From Hsuehochloa calcarea (Eukaryota > Streptophyta > Magnoliopsida > Poales > Poaceae), in contig CM070604.1 of assembly GCA_036346395.1 (NCBI GenBank), positions 2,889,501-2,953,500 of the forward strand: 64,000 nucleotides of DNA. Reading direction: 5' to 3'. The notes under the pieces were generated by a model. It searched no databases, was not told the DNA's origin, and saw only the letters and a list, made by a program, of their open reading frames with translations. The position numbers and the translations under genes were made by a program. Positions 21,882 through 34,980 of this stretch are shown here, piece after piece (the first letter of the stretch is position 1; every line of letters begins with the position of its first letter).

Positions 21882-23397
21882 CTCGCCGCCGGAGCTGGAG
21901 CGGAGAGGGGCCAGCTAGTCAGGATCTAAACCGAGGGAAGTGAGGTCCAAGATGGGAATGGAAATGGGCGAGACAGAGGAGAAATCGTCGTCACCCATCG
22001 TGGGGGTGCCATACGGCCACGGAACGGACACTGTCCTTCGTGGTAGACTCCAGACTTGGCGCACCTCACTCCACAGAAGAGAGATTTTTTAATAAAATTA
22101 CATTTTTTAATAATATTACATAAATAAAAATCGTTTAATAAAATTACAAAATTAGACTTAGCACTTTCACCGGCTTCCCGTCGCCAGAGGACCTGCACAT
22201 CGTCGGGTGCACGCTCACCGGGAGCATCGAGCTCGCGTTTGACAAAGAAGTCGCGTCAAACACCCAAAGATCGCCGATGTTAGTGTGATGACCAACGAGA
22301 CTGGTGGATACATAATTTCCAGAATGAGCGTTCAGAGTCACAAACATGAATGTAGTGATCTAGGAGACTAGGACCAAGCAAAGATCAAGATGCAAACGTA
22401 TATATGGCTTTCTTTGTTTGACCTTGAGTTCTCTTGTTGTCTGAAACTTCGTGGAATTATTTTGTAATGTTATCGACTTTTGGTGTTAACCTACGAAACT
22501 ATAGGTTGTAAGTAACGGGTCGTACTAATTTCATTACTTTGTAGTTGGATATGTGCAACTAATGTTTAAGTTCAAAAGATATGCCTAATTTTCAACTTTT
22601 TCAACACATGTAGCCATATCGTCCATTCTGTATCATGCCATATACATTCAACGACCAACCTAGCACATGACACCGTGATGTACCAAATTGCACTCAATTC
22701 ACCATTTCCAGATAAATTTCAAACTAAACTAACTTGATCGAACACCATTACTGTCCCCATTCCAAATCAGATTCCGAACAGTCGAGCTAAACAATACATG
22801 ACGATCATATTCCAAGTTTCTTACCGCCATTTTCACTTCAGTCAAGGAACTTTTTCTAAGAAAAGATGAGCATAAAAGAAATTTCTACTCACCCCAGGGG
22901 AGAGGTCACATCCAATGGCGTTCGTCCCGACTCCCGACAGCAGCATCAGCGGGTGGTTCCTCGTCGGCACCTGCACACAGACACACACGCATCACCAAAT
23001 CAAACACGACTCTAACCACAACTCCAAGAAGATGAATCAACCGAGGTGGAAGGGCATACCTGAGGAGGATGCCTGTATCGCCAGAGCGCGAGGCGAACGA
23101 GAGGAGTCAAGCACCCCACCACAATTCCACAAAAGCAAAGTTGGGGAAAGATGACGAGAGCCGGCATTGTACGACGTCCATCCCCGCTTTTACGTCTACG
23201 ATGCTGGTCTTCCCTAGAACGGTGGCGACGAAGGAGGAGCGGTTGTGGGACGATGGGAGGCGAGGCGAGTGAGGCGCACCCGAGGGTGAGGGGTGTCGAG
23301 TTGCCAACTGCTGAGGTGGACGAGTGGAGGGTGAGAGAGCGCGCCGCTGCCATGGAAGAAGCTTGTATGCGTAGCGCGCGACGGCCGGACTTGGGGG
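21882..23397. other. Unassigned flank between copia and solo LTR
   Basis: The stretch continues the DNA found left of the copia element. There are modest open frames on the minus strand (21926-22198, 22144-22347, 23012-23353), but none shows a family I know and none links by obvious splice sites. 22350-22900 is AT-rich with nothing recognisable. Confidence 0.35.
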
Positions 23398-23402
23398 TGA
23401 CT

Positions 23403-26400
23403 TGCGGGACCTCGGATTTCTCCGTCCGGACTCCTCTGTGAAACTATTGTTCTATTCCCTGGATCAGTAGATAGCACTTCACAAGCACAATGCTGAATTA
23501 AACCATACATGGTGTAAAATTATTTTATTCATTAATTTGCACATCAGAGTTTACATAGATCGCTTCGGACCAATTTTTATAATAAGGGCCGAACAGGCCA
23601 AATGAATACATTACAAAGATAGCGGAAGCAACAACGGAAGCAAAGGGGTGAGGGCACATCTTACCGCAGGCAAGTGACTGGGGAACCCGTGTACGCTCGA
23701 TATTATCCGAAAACCTTGGACAATATAGGAGGCACACAAGAACCGACGAAGTCAGCTAGACTGGGTGAGACTAGAACAGCTAAGGACTAAACTACGCTTC
23801 AACGATTCCTGGGTCTTCAGACTTCTGGATCCTTATTGCAGTCGATAGCTCCAGGGTCCTTGTTTCTGAGGGTTTGGGGAAAGAGCAAGGATGAGAACAA
23901 CTACCGTGCTCGCGAGCCAACACACACAGATGCAATAATATATATGCAAGGTGTAACAAAGATGGCTCGGGTTCTTTTATTTGCATAAAGCAGCATTTGT
24001 AAATACAGATATTAGGAAATCCTATCACTTAGCATTTTAACCAAATTGCATTTTTAAAGAGATTAATTGTGCAATAATTAATAAAAGCAGATGCTACCTC
24101 CACCTTCATGCTTATATTTTTGTTGGTGGCCATACCCACCAATTACCCACGCTGGGTAAGAATACCCAGGAAAATCCAAATCAAGGGCTAGGTGAGCCCC
24201 GCATATTTTCATCACATCCACAAAAGTTTTTGAAATAGAACCAACTCTTATGAGCTCCGCATGCCCGCCCTAGACCGTAGGAACGGCTGTTCGAACAAAT
24301 TTTTTTATTCTCTGCAGAGATTGTACATCTTTACCCACAAGAGATAATCAGCTTGATATGTACACACGTTTCTGTAGACATGTGAATCAAGGGGAGATTA
24401 TCACAGGGCCTTTACAAGGTATCCCCCATTGTTCATTGCACCCGCTAAGGTTTCATCTGAGAGTGGTTACGCTCTCCCTCTGCGTCAACCATGCCCCCAA
24501 ACCCCCTCTTGCGCCACACGGCGGCTTAGCCAACTCACGACCCGTGTCCACGACGGCTTAGCCAGCAACACGGCTCGTGGGTCACTCCAATGGTGCAACT
24601 CACAATGGTGGACACCAATTATATAGCCAGGTCGACACCCATTATAGAACTTGTGGTTGTACTATTTTACAATTAGAGGACATCACAGGATTAAGTCCTT
24701 AAGATCATCTGGGCGGTTCTTACCACATACCCACCATAAAAATATCCTGTGCTACATTAGCACCCAACCATTTACCCTCCAGCTTACCACCGCCCAGATG
24801 GGTATTAGCAAATTTTTAGAGTTTTGGAGAAGTATAAAACAAATTACCACAACCAATTCAGTCATTCTCCCCAATAACTGCCCAAAACAATTGTTATGAT
24901 TTAAAGGATGATGATTTGGGGTAGTAATACCCCGGTACTTAAACAAGTCTAGCATGGCGTTTAAGTACGACCTATAATTAGCAGGTTACCATATAATTAC
25001 TATGGTGATAAGGGTTTTGGAAGTTCAATTATCAAGGACATGGAATAATAATTATTTAAATAATCAAGTATGCCTTTAACTACCTTAAGGTGTTTAACAT
25101 ACATTTGCATAGAAATTAAAGCATGCAATTTGATATTTTAAAAGAATATAATTTGCACAAAACGTAGGATCAATATGATCAAAGTGTTGACTCGTCTGGG
25201 CTATTTTACCGTGGCCTTGATCTTACTCAAAGCCTGATTGAACAGGGGTTCGAAATCTCGGTCCGCGTCTTTGCTTGAATCTTGGATCTGCTTGAGCCGT
25301 CGATTCTTCTGGACTTCGATTTCTAATTACGCAATAACAATCGAAAAATAAATCCAAAGAATCCAAGAGACCAAATAAAACACAAGAGCCTTAGAAAGAT
25401 TGCGGAGGACGGGCTTGAGAGAAGGGTTTGAGCGACACTGGAAGGTTTGACAGAGTCAAACGTCCAGTTGGGCAAAAGGAGGAATGATAGTGAATTTCTG
25501 CCGGGAGGGAGATACAAGGAGGGTAAGGTTGAAGGAGCTTTTGCCGGAATGCTCTACTGCGGATTTGAAAGACTGCAAGACTATACCGCTACAGGCGATA
25601 AAGCAACTTGACTATAGGTTCTACACCAAATCTAGGATACCAGATCGACACAAAATCCAATGGCAATTCAATACCAATCTCAGCTGTCAAATAATACACA
25701 ACGATTCAATTGCTAGCTACTCAACTTACTACTACAACCTTCTGTCAAATCAAGACACAGATTCTACTACCAACTATACAATCGCCAGTTTACCAATTAT
25801 TGCCAAACCATACGGATTGATAAAGAAATCAAATCAATACTTCCAGCTTTCACCAAATACCATTACTTCCAACAATCATTGACCTACGGATGAAACACTA
25901 ACCAACAACTAACAATTGATTAACAAATCCAATAGACAGTACTGCTACTGAAGATCAAGCTATCCCTAATAATCAGGATCACAATCAACAATTCAATTTA
26001 CTGACAAAACACGTATGCTGATGATCAGTAATCACAGACAATTAATCAATAATCGATTTACTACTAGCAAAACATCCTACTATCCTATTGCAACATTTCT
26101 TAATCGTTGGACCGATTGAAACCTCAATGATACTGCTATGATCTGGGGAAGCAACTACGAATCAAACATTGACAAATAGATGAATAATAAAAGATTGCAA
26201 GTTCGACAACACAAAAATTTAATTGACAGAAATTCTAAATACCAGCACTCAATCTATGCCACATCAATCAATTTAGTCTGCTGGATGACATAATATTCCA
26301 CAATTGACTCCATTGCCGGTTTACACACATATTTCGAATACAAAATATACGTTATTAGCAACAATATCGATAATCAAATTGCTATCAAACATTGTCATGA

Positions 26401-27899
26401 GGAACAATAATCACAACAATCATCAATTACAGATACTGAAGTTCAAGGCTAATGATCAACACTCACTGCCACCATGCTTTACTAGAGGAGTGATACACTA
26501 CAGCCAACCCTACTGATCTGGCCGACAAAATCACATACACCGATCCATACTTCAGCTGTGAACAAAGATTCGGCAGTAGACAATTTATAGCAAACATGAG
26601 GCTATTGACAGGCAACAATCGGCACTGATGCTGCTATCTGCTCTTTGGACTGACAGAGGGGGCAGAGGAGGGAGGTAGGGCAAGGGGGCTCGGCCAAGGC
26701 AGAGAGGGCACCGAGGAAGAGAGCACAGAGAGGGAGCAGGGAGTAGAGGGAAGGGGCTCGGCCGGTGGCTACCGACGGCGAGCGGCGGCCGGGGGGGTAC
26801 TGGGAGCAATCCAAAAATGGAATGCCGACCGGGGGGAGTCGGGTGGAAAGGCCAAATGGTGGTGACGGCAACCGAAGAGGGGAGGATTAGGGGGAAAAGA
26901 GAGAGAGCCAGGGGAGGTAGAGGGGAGGCTCACCGAGGGTTTGACGGGGCGGGGAAGCACCAGAGGAGGTCGGAATCGAGCTGGGTCGGCGCGGGGAGGG
27001 AAGCTCAGCGATGGCGGTCCCGGGGAGGTGGGGTGCTGCAGCCGGTTGGTCGGGGAAGCAAGGGGCGCCGAGGAGGTTCTCCGGCTCCAAGGATCTAGCC
27101 CGAGGCGGCGACGAGGGCGGCCGACGGGGCTCCAATCGGTCAGCAACGGGGGAGAACTTACCTGAGGGGGAAAGAAGAAGAGGGGAGCGGGGCAGCGAAG
27201 TAGAGGCATCGGGGCTATTTATAGCCGCAAAGAGGGGATGGAGATGGGGAGGAGCTAACGTCGGCGGCATGGGTGACGGCGAAGCTGGTATGGGCGACAG
27301 AGTGGCGGCGCACAGCTTGGTCCGAGGCTTCGCTTGCTCGGACCGGGCGGAGGCGTAGCTTGGTCCGGGCGGAGTCATGTAGCGAGGACAGAGAGGTCGA
27401 CGCCGACAGGGCAGGCGGTGGAGGTGACTCGGTGTGGGGTGGCTCTGGCGCTGGTGGGGCGATGACGTCGGTGGAGACGACGTGCGGTGGGGGCGGGCGC
27501 AGTGGAGCAGTTGGAGGTGGGGGCGAAGGAGCAGGTGGGGGGTTGGAGCGGGGCCGGGTGAAGGCGGACCGAGCGGAGGCGAAGCCGGGCCGAGCGACGG
27601 AGAGGATGGAGGGGAGAAGAAGGCGGCAGAGGGGAGAAGGGAGAGGGCAAGACGAAGCGGCCGAGGCGAGGAAGGGAGACGGAGTCGGCGATGCGGGTGA
27701 ATCGGTCGAGGAAGAAATGGATAAGGGAGAGTGAGAGAGAGGCGAGCGACGCGAGAGAGAGACGGGAGCGAGAGAAAGAGAGAAACGGGAGCAGGCCGGG
27801 CCGGTTCGGTTCGGGCGGAAGAAAAGCGGACCGGGCCGGCGGAAGAGAAAAAGAAAAAGAGGAAGGGAGCGGGCCGGGCTAGGAAAACGGGATGTTACA
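23403..27899 (-). mobile_element. Probable solo LTR (4.5 kb) of a second gypsy family
   Basis: On the minus strand the element begins TGTAACATCCCGTTTTCC at 27899, a start typical of Tekay-like grass LTRs, and ends at 23403. It is flanked by TGACT (23398-23402) and CGACT (27900-27904), a 5 bp duplication with one mismatch. It has the same plan as the other large LTRs: a GC-rich block with TATA box (CTATAAATAG, minus strand, about 27215-27225) and a long AT-rich arm. Its 23460-24385 part matches, inverted, the LTR fragment at 54200-55180. No internal region adjoins it. Open frames at 26585-27890 are GC-rich shadows. Confidence 0.6.
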
Positions 27900-27904
27900 C
27901 GACT

Positions 27905-28400
27905 TGCTCCTTGCGCCGGTGCCGGTGGTTGATCTTGCTCGTGCTCGGGCTCGACCTCGGCGCTGTCGCTACCACGCGCCACAGGGCTTCCCTCCCCTTG
28001 CCGCTCGTTGCGTGCCGCACCCTCCATCCCATGCTCCGGCTCGATGCTCATCCTCGCCTCGCCGCCAAGATCGCCGTGCATCCTTGCGCCGCCACCGCCG
28101 TCGCTACAGAGCGAGAAAGGAGAGGAAAGGGATAGAATTAGCTCTCTCGGCCACATGAGCGTGAGGAATGGAGAGGGGATGGGGTTGGGCACACACTCGG
28201 CGCTTGGGCTCTGCCAAGTGTCGGCTGCAGCTTGGTCGCTCGCTTGGAGTTGGGTCTTGGTGGGCTCGTGGCGTGGGACGGCTTGACCGAGTGGACCGCT
28301 CGGACGGATAGAGCTTGAGAGTACGGTGGGCTAAATCGGGGAGGCACAGTTAAAACATGTATTTTAAGTATACTTACTAGTATATATACACAATATACCC
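27905..28400. other. Unassigned GC-rich flank
   Basis: This GC-rich stretch to the right of the solo LTR has overlapping frames without a recognised domain. Around 28340-28430 it becomes AT-rich. It may be the continuation of the 22900-23397 DNA split by the solo LTR. Confidence 0.3.
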
Positions 28401-28428
28401 AATAAATAATGAATTTTTTTCCAAAAAA

Positions 28429-28880
28429 ATGAGTGTACATCTGTGCACCCATGTCGATCCACCCCTGAGCGAGACTAAGGTCGCGATCAACGTGCTCACC
28501 AAAGAGCTGACGACACTCTGTGTGTCGTGCCACAGGTACAGGAGACCAAGCCGATGTCGCCCAATCCTGCGGTCCCGCCAGCCCGCACGCTTCCACGCTA
28601 GCTTCACCGTATACTCGTCCATCCGCCTACGCGCGCCCAACCTGAAGGTGTTCGACTGGCGCTGCTGCTACGCCGACGAGGTGCGCGTCGAGAGCGTTAG
28701 ACATCGCAGTCGAGCTCACCGCCGGCTGGATGCCGAGGCGGCGCGACAAGGAGAGCAGGGTCATGTCTATGGAGCAATATATGTGAGATGATGACGAGGG
28801 ACATTCTGCGTGGCCTTATGCCTGGACTGTAGCTATGCAGTTGGAAGAACGTCGAGAGGTACATATGATTGTGTTTTTTA
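28429..28880 (+). pseudogene. F-box/LRR-like gene fragment
   Basis: The frame contains FTVYSSIRLRAPNLKVFDW followed by RCCYADEVRVESV. In the next frame DIAVELTAGWMPRRRDKES follows, and then, in a third frame, RDILRGLMPGL. The pattern 'S-I-R-L-R-A-P-N-L-K-V-F-D-W' is typical of the LRR/FBD part of grass F-box proteins, which recruit targets to SCF ubiquitin ligases. No F-box is visible upstream, and at least two shifts and a stop are present, so this is a broken piece. A donor-like AG/GTACAT near 28858 hints that it once continued in another exon. Confidence 0.4.
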
Positions 28881-29672
28881 TAGTCCTGCTATAGGTGTGT
28901 TGATCTACTGTGATCAATTGTTTCTTTTGTTTTTATTTTGCAAAATGTGATTGCAACATGATAAAAGATGGCTATGCTTCGATATCACAAGTGCTTATAA
29001 GTACCCTACTACTGAAGGGGAATTGATTATTTATCCTTCGGTTAGATGCGTATTGAGATTATACCCTTATTTTAAATATAATTGGTTTTTTACGCCCCTT
29101 ACATTGTTTCTTGATAAAATATCCCATTTACAATAATTTATTAATATCTAGTGTGTGTGTTTTTTTTCAGTTTTGGCCACATGAAATGACCAGAATGTCC
29201 ATCCTTCTCTATTCGTCCCTCCTGTTTCCCGTTCCCCAACCAAAGGCAACAATGGGAGCTCCTGGTCGAGCTTGGCGTCGGCGAGGGATGCAGCATCTAT
29301 GCCGGGCAAGCACAAAAATGGAACACTACGAGCACAACAATCTTATGGGTCGAAAGAGCACACCGAGAGGCGGTCTATGGCAGCAGCGTGGCCACGTACA
29401 GTTGTCGCAACAAGACAGCAACTTCCTCAAGAAATTGAGCGCATCATGAGCATATACAGGGCGAGAGGAACTCACCAAAGTGGATGGTGAGGACATGGAA
29501 TGACTGAGGTGGGCTGGCAAAGAGAGCTGAGGGTGGCGCGACGAGCTCAACGTGGAGGTGATGACCTAGAGAAGGAGGGCACAAATAATAGGTTGGCGGA
29601 TGAGAGAGTTGTAGGGATGCTCTTGTAGGGGGGGAATTGGGCTAGGACTCACCGGATGAGGAATGGCATCGC

Positions 29673-32580
29673 TGCAACAGCCCAAATTCTATTTCTAGTT
29701 AAAAATAAAATTGAATTATTTTTATGAAATTTTCAGGAACTTTAAAAGTTTTTTCCTAATTATTTTAAAACCAAAATAATTTATTTGCAAAGTTAATTAC
29801 CCATGTTGAGTTGGAAATAATTTTATTAAGTTCAAAATGATTCAAGGAATTTATGTGTATTTTATAGTATGTTTAGACTTTATTTACTATTTTTTAAAAA
29901 CCTAAATGAATTATTTCAATTTCTGTAATTCGAAAGTCTTCAAAAATTCAGAAAAATCTTTCGGGCCGAATTCTCTCGCGGCCTGATCCTTTTCCCTCCC
30001 CATGGCCCAACTTCCCAATCTGCTCCGCACCGTCCCGGTCCGTCACGCGCTTCTACGCCAAGCCTCGCCGACCGGCGGGCCCCACCTGCCAGCCTCACCT
30101 CCCCGTCATCTTCTTCTGATTGGGAGCCCATGCCAAGCTACGTCCGAGTTGTGTCACGGTCACCGAAAAGTCGTCGTCAGCGGCGTGTTTTTCTCCCCTT
30201 TCCTCCCCATTTTTCGCGCGCATTGAATGCCCTGTCCCCCCGCTGTCAATCCCACACCAGCCGTCCCTCTCCCGCGAATCCCGCCGACCGCGCCATGCCC
30301 TGCGCCAGCTAGAGCTCGCTCGTGCGCTATGCCGTCGAACTCTTCCCTCTCTCTCCTCCTCGGCCTCTATAAATAGGAGCACCGGGAACCCTCCGCCCTC
30401 CTCTCTCTTTTCCCTCATTTCTCCCTCTCTCTCTCTCTCACCTTCGTTCACCAGATTTTTGAGCTTCAAGTGCTTCTGCTAAAGCTCTCGCAATCAGTGA
30501 CTACGCCGCCTGCGGTGAAGCCCCGCCACCATCGACCACATCGCCGGCTTCATCTCGCGACTCCGCGTTTTACATGGTGCTCCCCTTCCCTTGCCCCTGT
30601 CGTTGCCCTGTGCGCCCGTCATCGCTTTGTACGCTACCGCTGCCGCCCAGCTAGTCGAAGCCTTTTGACTAGTCGAAACCTCTTTCGACCAGGTAGTCGA
30701 AACCCTCCTTCGACCAGGTAGTCGAAACCTCCTTCGATTAGGTAGTCGAAACTCCCTTTGACCAGGTAGTCAAAACCACCTTCCGACCAGTCGAACTTCC
30801 TTCCGACCTTGTGATTTCAAAACTTATGAGAGCCCGTTCTCTTTCGTTCGAGCTCCAATTAGAGTGATTCAAATTTCTAAATTCATCTTAAAATAAGATC
30901 TAGCTATTTATACTAGAATTGTTCAATTTGGAGTTCATTTGAATTTATTTGAGTTTTATTTGATTTTGCTTTGTTTTCTTGTATAGATTTCGACAACTTC
31001 GGGGGGGGGGGATATTTCGAAGAGCTAGATCCTCAAGCTTTCGAGTAAGGCAAGTTACATCTTTGATCATATTTGAATCCTAGTACTTCAAATTATTTAA
31101 ATTATATTTTAAATTATTATTGCATGCGTATTTATATTCAAGCTATTTAAATCCTTGTTTGGAAATTTTAGTTATTCCCAATTCCTTTGTATAGCCAAAT
31201 GTAGCTGTTGAAGTCACCACACCTTGATACTATAGTTAAAATCTAGTTGGTACATTAGTATAAACTTGACACGTTGTAAAAGTTTATGCTTAGTTAAAGC
31301 TTAGACAAAAAATGTTCAGTTTGGGGAATTTAGCCAAAAGTTCAACCATGATTTAAAAAGAGACTATGGTATTGCCTTTACCACAGAAATTTATAAAATG
31401 ATTTGACTTGGTAAATAAAATGAAAAATTGCTTTGGACTTTGGCGAAATAGATGTTTGGATGGCGTACGTTGATGCACGGGATCGAGTCATTTCCATGAT
31501 TGAGGCTCAGGGGTTATTTTGGAAAGTCGCCAAAGTTAGTTAAGAACCGGCCTTCGAGCCACATCTTGCTAAGCCCTATCATACTACCACATGTCCTATG
31601 TGGGTGGGACCTAGCTAAATAATTTACAATATTTCATCGTGGTTGTGCTATCTAGTTGCGTGGGTGTCTTTATGATCTACTTTTATGTATTTCCACATGG
31701 CACAAGAGGGGGCTTATTCCATCAAAGGGAAGTGAAACCTTAGCGATGCGGGACTACGGTGAGATGGTGCATTGTAAAGGCCTTGACGCGTACTCTAGAC
31801 TGCTTACCTAAGGTAGTGAGCAGTGGTACCGACGGATGCCAAACAAACTAGAGAAGTCGTGTTGTGTGGGTAAAGCTGTACAACCTCTGCAGATTGTTAA
31901 GAACTATTCAAATAGTCGTGTCCACAGTCATGGACATGCTCAGCAAAGCCACTCAAAGTTTGAATTTGGTTTGTTTTCAAAGGACTTTATCAAATGATTT
32001 TGGGATATTGTATCCAGCTAAGAAATTGGGCAGTACGCCATGTGATAGGAAGGTATTCTTCACCACTTGTTGATGAATGTTATCTCACTATAAAATTTGA
32101 GATTTAGAAATTGAATTTTAGTTATATAAATAAACTGCTTTAGAACTTAGTACGAATATTTATATGGAAAACGTCGCTTTATGCATACTGAGCCATATAA
32201 GCCCTCCTTGGATGAATCCTTGTATGCATTAAAATATGTTATTGGGTGTAACTTGCGGAGCACGGTTGGTTGTGCTCACCCTTTCTTAATAAATTAGTGA
32301 GTAGGAGAAGAGTACTATGTGGATGATGAGAACATAGACGACTAGGCTGCGCCCCTAGACGATTGCCTGTGGCGAATCGTATGGTCTTCTTTACTGCTTT
32401 TGTTTCTGCTGTATTTTACTTATTGGCTTTATGCCCCTTTTGTAACAAACTTTAATTATTAGCAATGAATGACGTATTATGGTTATGCTACTCACTTTTG
32501 TTTGACTGTGTACACTAGCTGTTCCTGGACTAGTGTGTGAAACACAAAGTATCTGGGATCCTTCGCTCCCGGGTTCAACA
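29673..32580 (+). mobile_element. Solo LTR (2.9 kb) of Tekay-type gypsy
   Basis: This begins TGCAACAGCCC and ends GGGTTCAACA, with ATCGC (29668-29672) and GTCGC (32581-32585) flanking it, a 5 bp duplication with one mismatch. It is the same family as the LTR at 6952-10038 but in plus orientation: its end (CTGGACTAGTGTGTGAAACA) and its TGTCCACAGTCATGGACATG region match that LTR's complement. A TATA box (CTATAAATAG) is at about 30365-30374. No internal sequence adjoins it, so LTR-LTR recombination is the likely origin. Confidence 0.8.
30648..30808 (+). repeat. ~26 bp minisatellite (TAGTCGAAACC unit) inside the solo LTR
   Basis: About six degenerate copies of a unit like AGGTAGTCGAAACCTCCTTC lie in tandem downstream of the LTR TATA box. 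The unit is not found in the other LTR of the family at the matching place, so it expanded in this copy or subfamily. Confidence 0.75.
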
Positions 32581-32585
32581 GTCGC

Positions 32586-34980
32586 CGACGGCGGTGTTCG
32601 GCTAGAACAGGGAAGATGACGGTGGCGCGAGCTCCTGTGGATGAAAACCAAAATTGATTTAGGGGAATTGAATAGGTGGCTCAAGAACATGTTTTGACGC
32701 GAAAGGAATTGGAAGGAGCCCACCGAATTGGTCGGAACAGTGAGGCAAAGGCCGTGGCCAACACGGACATGGTGCTTTCCCAAGCTTGATTCGGGCCTGG
32801 GGGAGAAGAAGATGGAGTGGGGGTGGGTGAGGCCCTTGGGCGGCGGCTGCTGGGAGGAGCACGTGTCAGGCGGGTACGAGGGCTAGGCGAAGGAGCCAAG
32901 CGACTGGGTCAGAGAGCAGCCGCGGAGCAAAGTGAGGGAGCAGAGAAAAGAACGGGAGAGATGAGTTAGGGACTGAGCCGCTAAAATGATGGCATAATCT
33001 CAATATGCATGTAAACGGAGGGTAAATAATCAATTCTCCAACGAACCATTTTCTGTTTATTAGGAGATGAACTGTAATTAGCAGCTTGTAAGCCCTCATT
33101 TGTGCTCTTGCCGTCAATTTTAGTGTGCTTTCTTAGGTACCGATGGTATCCCATTAGGGAATATCCTTCTTTTGTTAGCACCCAATTACAATCGTATAGT
33201 ATCCCATTCAAATAGACTATAGGCCGGTACCAAAAATTTTGTACAAAAATTTCAGAAATTTATGTAGAGGTACAAAGGAGTAAGAACCAAATAGACTTGA
33301 AGTGCTAAAATCAATGGTACAATGGTATTCCCCCCTCCAATCATCTCTTTCAGGGTTTTATAAGCAAATCTCCTACCAAACGTTTCTATAAGCCATTTTT
33401 AGATTCTCTGAGGAGTGAATTCTAATAGAATCAGAAACTGAAGAAAAAAATAATAATATCTGGAGTTCTACCAAACAGATGCTAAATATTTTTCCTTGTA
33501 TCAAACCTGTGGGTCTACAATGATTCGAACTCTAGTCATTGGAGCTGAACTCGAGATGGTTATGTGTCAATCAGTACCAGTAGCCTTTACTTTCGTTTCA
33601 TGGAGATTACATATTTTACTTTCCTAAATTCTGTAAACGCATCTCTGCAAGCATATGTACTACTAACAGAAATGGTAGATATCCCCTACTAATTTAGGTT
33701 CCGATGGATCCTTCTTATTCGTATAGTATCCCATTCAAATAGACTATAGGCCGGTACCAAAAATTTTGTACAAATGGTGTATATATTCGTATAGTATCCC
33801 ATTCAAGCATATGTACTACTAACAGAAATGGTGTCGCCGGTGGCGGTGTTCGATCGGAACAGGGGAAGATGACGGCGGCACGAGCTCCTGGGAGGAGCGC
33901 GTGTCGGGCAGGTACGAGAGCAAGAGGAAGGAGCCAGACGACCGGGTCAGAGAGCATTCGCAGAGCAGAGCGAGGGAGCAGAGAAAAGAACAGGGGAGAT
34001 TAGTTAGGGACCAAACTGTGCGTCGGGCGGACCGAGGAGGTTAGGTGCAACCGGGGGCAATAATATCTTTTCACATGCCTATAATAGGGAGAAAAAAAAC
34101 TCGGATATTAATAAAATATTGCAAACGAGGTATTTTATCAAGAAAACAGACTAGGGGGGTTTAAAAAACCAATTACATCTAAAATGAGGGTATAATATCA
34201 ATACACATCTAAACGAAGGGTAAATAATCAATTCCCCGCTACTGAATGATCCATTTTTCTGTTTATTAGGAGATGAACCGTAATTAGCAGCTTGTAAGCC
34301 CTTATTGTGTTCTTGCCGTCAATTTTAGTGTTCAAACATGTTCTGAAAGGCTTTCTGATCTGGTACAGTCATCAGTCTGCACTAGTAGCCTTTACTTTCG
34401 TTTCATGGATTACATATTTACTTTCCTAAATTCTGTAAAAGCATCTCTGCAAGCATATCTACTACTAACAGAAATGATGGATATCCATACCAATTTAGGT
34501 ACCAATGGTATCCCATTAGGGAATATCCGTCTTTTGTTACCACCCAATTACAGTATCCCATTCAAGTAGACTATAGGTCCGTACAAAAAATTTTGTACAA
34601 AGGTACAAATGAGTAAGAACTAAATAGACTTAAGCGCTAAAAATCAAGGGTAAAAATGTATTTCCCCCTCTAATCCTCTCTTTTAGGGTTTTAGCAGCCA
34701 ACTTTCTACCAAACACTTCCCTAGGCCAGCTGCAGATTCTCAGAGCGAGAGCTAAAAAACAGAATCTAGAGTTCTACCAAACAGATCCTAAATATTTTTT
34801 ATCTGGAGTTCTACCAAACAGACCCTAAATATTTTTCCCTGTATCAAACCTATGGGTCTACAATGATTCGAACTCTAGTCATTGGAGCTGAACTCGTGAT
34901 GGTTATGTCAATTGTATTGCTTGATTGACCAATGTATGTCGACGACATGTCGCCACTAGCACCTCCATTAACCAGCTCAG
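32586..34980. repeat. Local imperfect duplication of MULE end, host flank and kinase 3' tail
   Basis: Sequence around 32590-33570 recurs at 33835-34920. Shared parts are the GCGGTGTTCG...GAAGATGACGG block (32591 and 33843), the MULE end TAAATAATCAATTC (33020 and 34220), the GTTTATTAGGAGATGAAC block (33054 and 34262), and the tail of the kinase gene (GGTCTACAATGATTCGAAC, near 33512 and 34855). The order within the copies is partly shuffled and extra short repeats occur at 33710-33830, so more than one duplication event took place. Confidence 0.7.

Larger units (their letters stand above)
29017..34237. mobile_element. Mutator-like element with long TIRs, containing a nested solo LTR
   Basis: The left end (29017-29171) and the reverse complement of the right end (about 34085-34237) match over about 150 bp, both beginning GGGGAATTGATTATTTA. 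They are flanked by ACTACTGAA (29008-29016) and GCTACTGAA (34238-34246), a 9 bp target duplication with one mismatch. Long TIRs and a 9 bp duplication are the hallmarks of Mutator-like elements. No transposase is visible, so it is non-autonomous. Without the solo LTR it is about 2.3 kb. Part of its right half, including the TIR end, is duplicated locally (see 32586-34980). Confidence 0.7.

Noticed and set aside
26585..28192. Long Pro/Ser/Arg-rich frames, up to 325 codons, on the minus strand
   Set aside because: This is the GC-rich part of a solo LTR and its flank; frames are equally long on both strands, so base composition explains them.
31001..31010. Run of ten G bases as a possible G-quadruplex or assembly gap marker
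   Set aside because: It is a single homopolymer in a solo LTR, without the other G runs a quadruplex needs.
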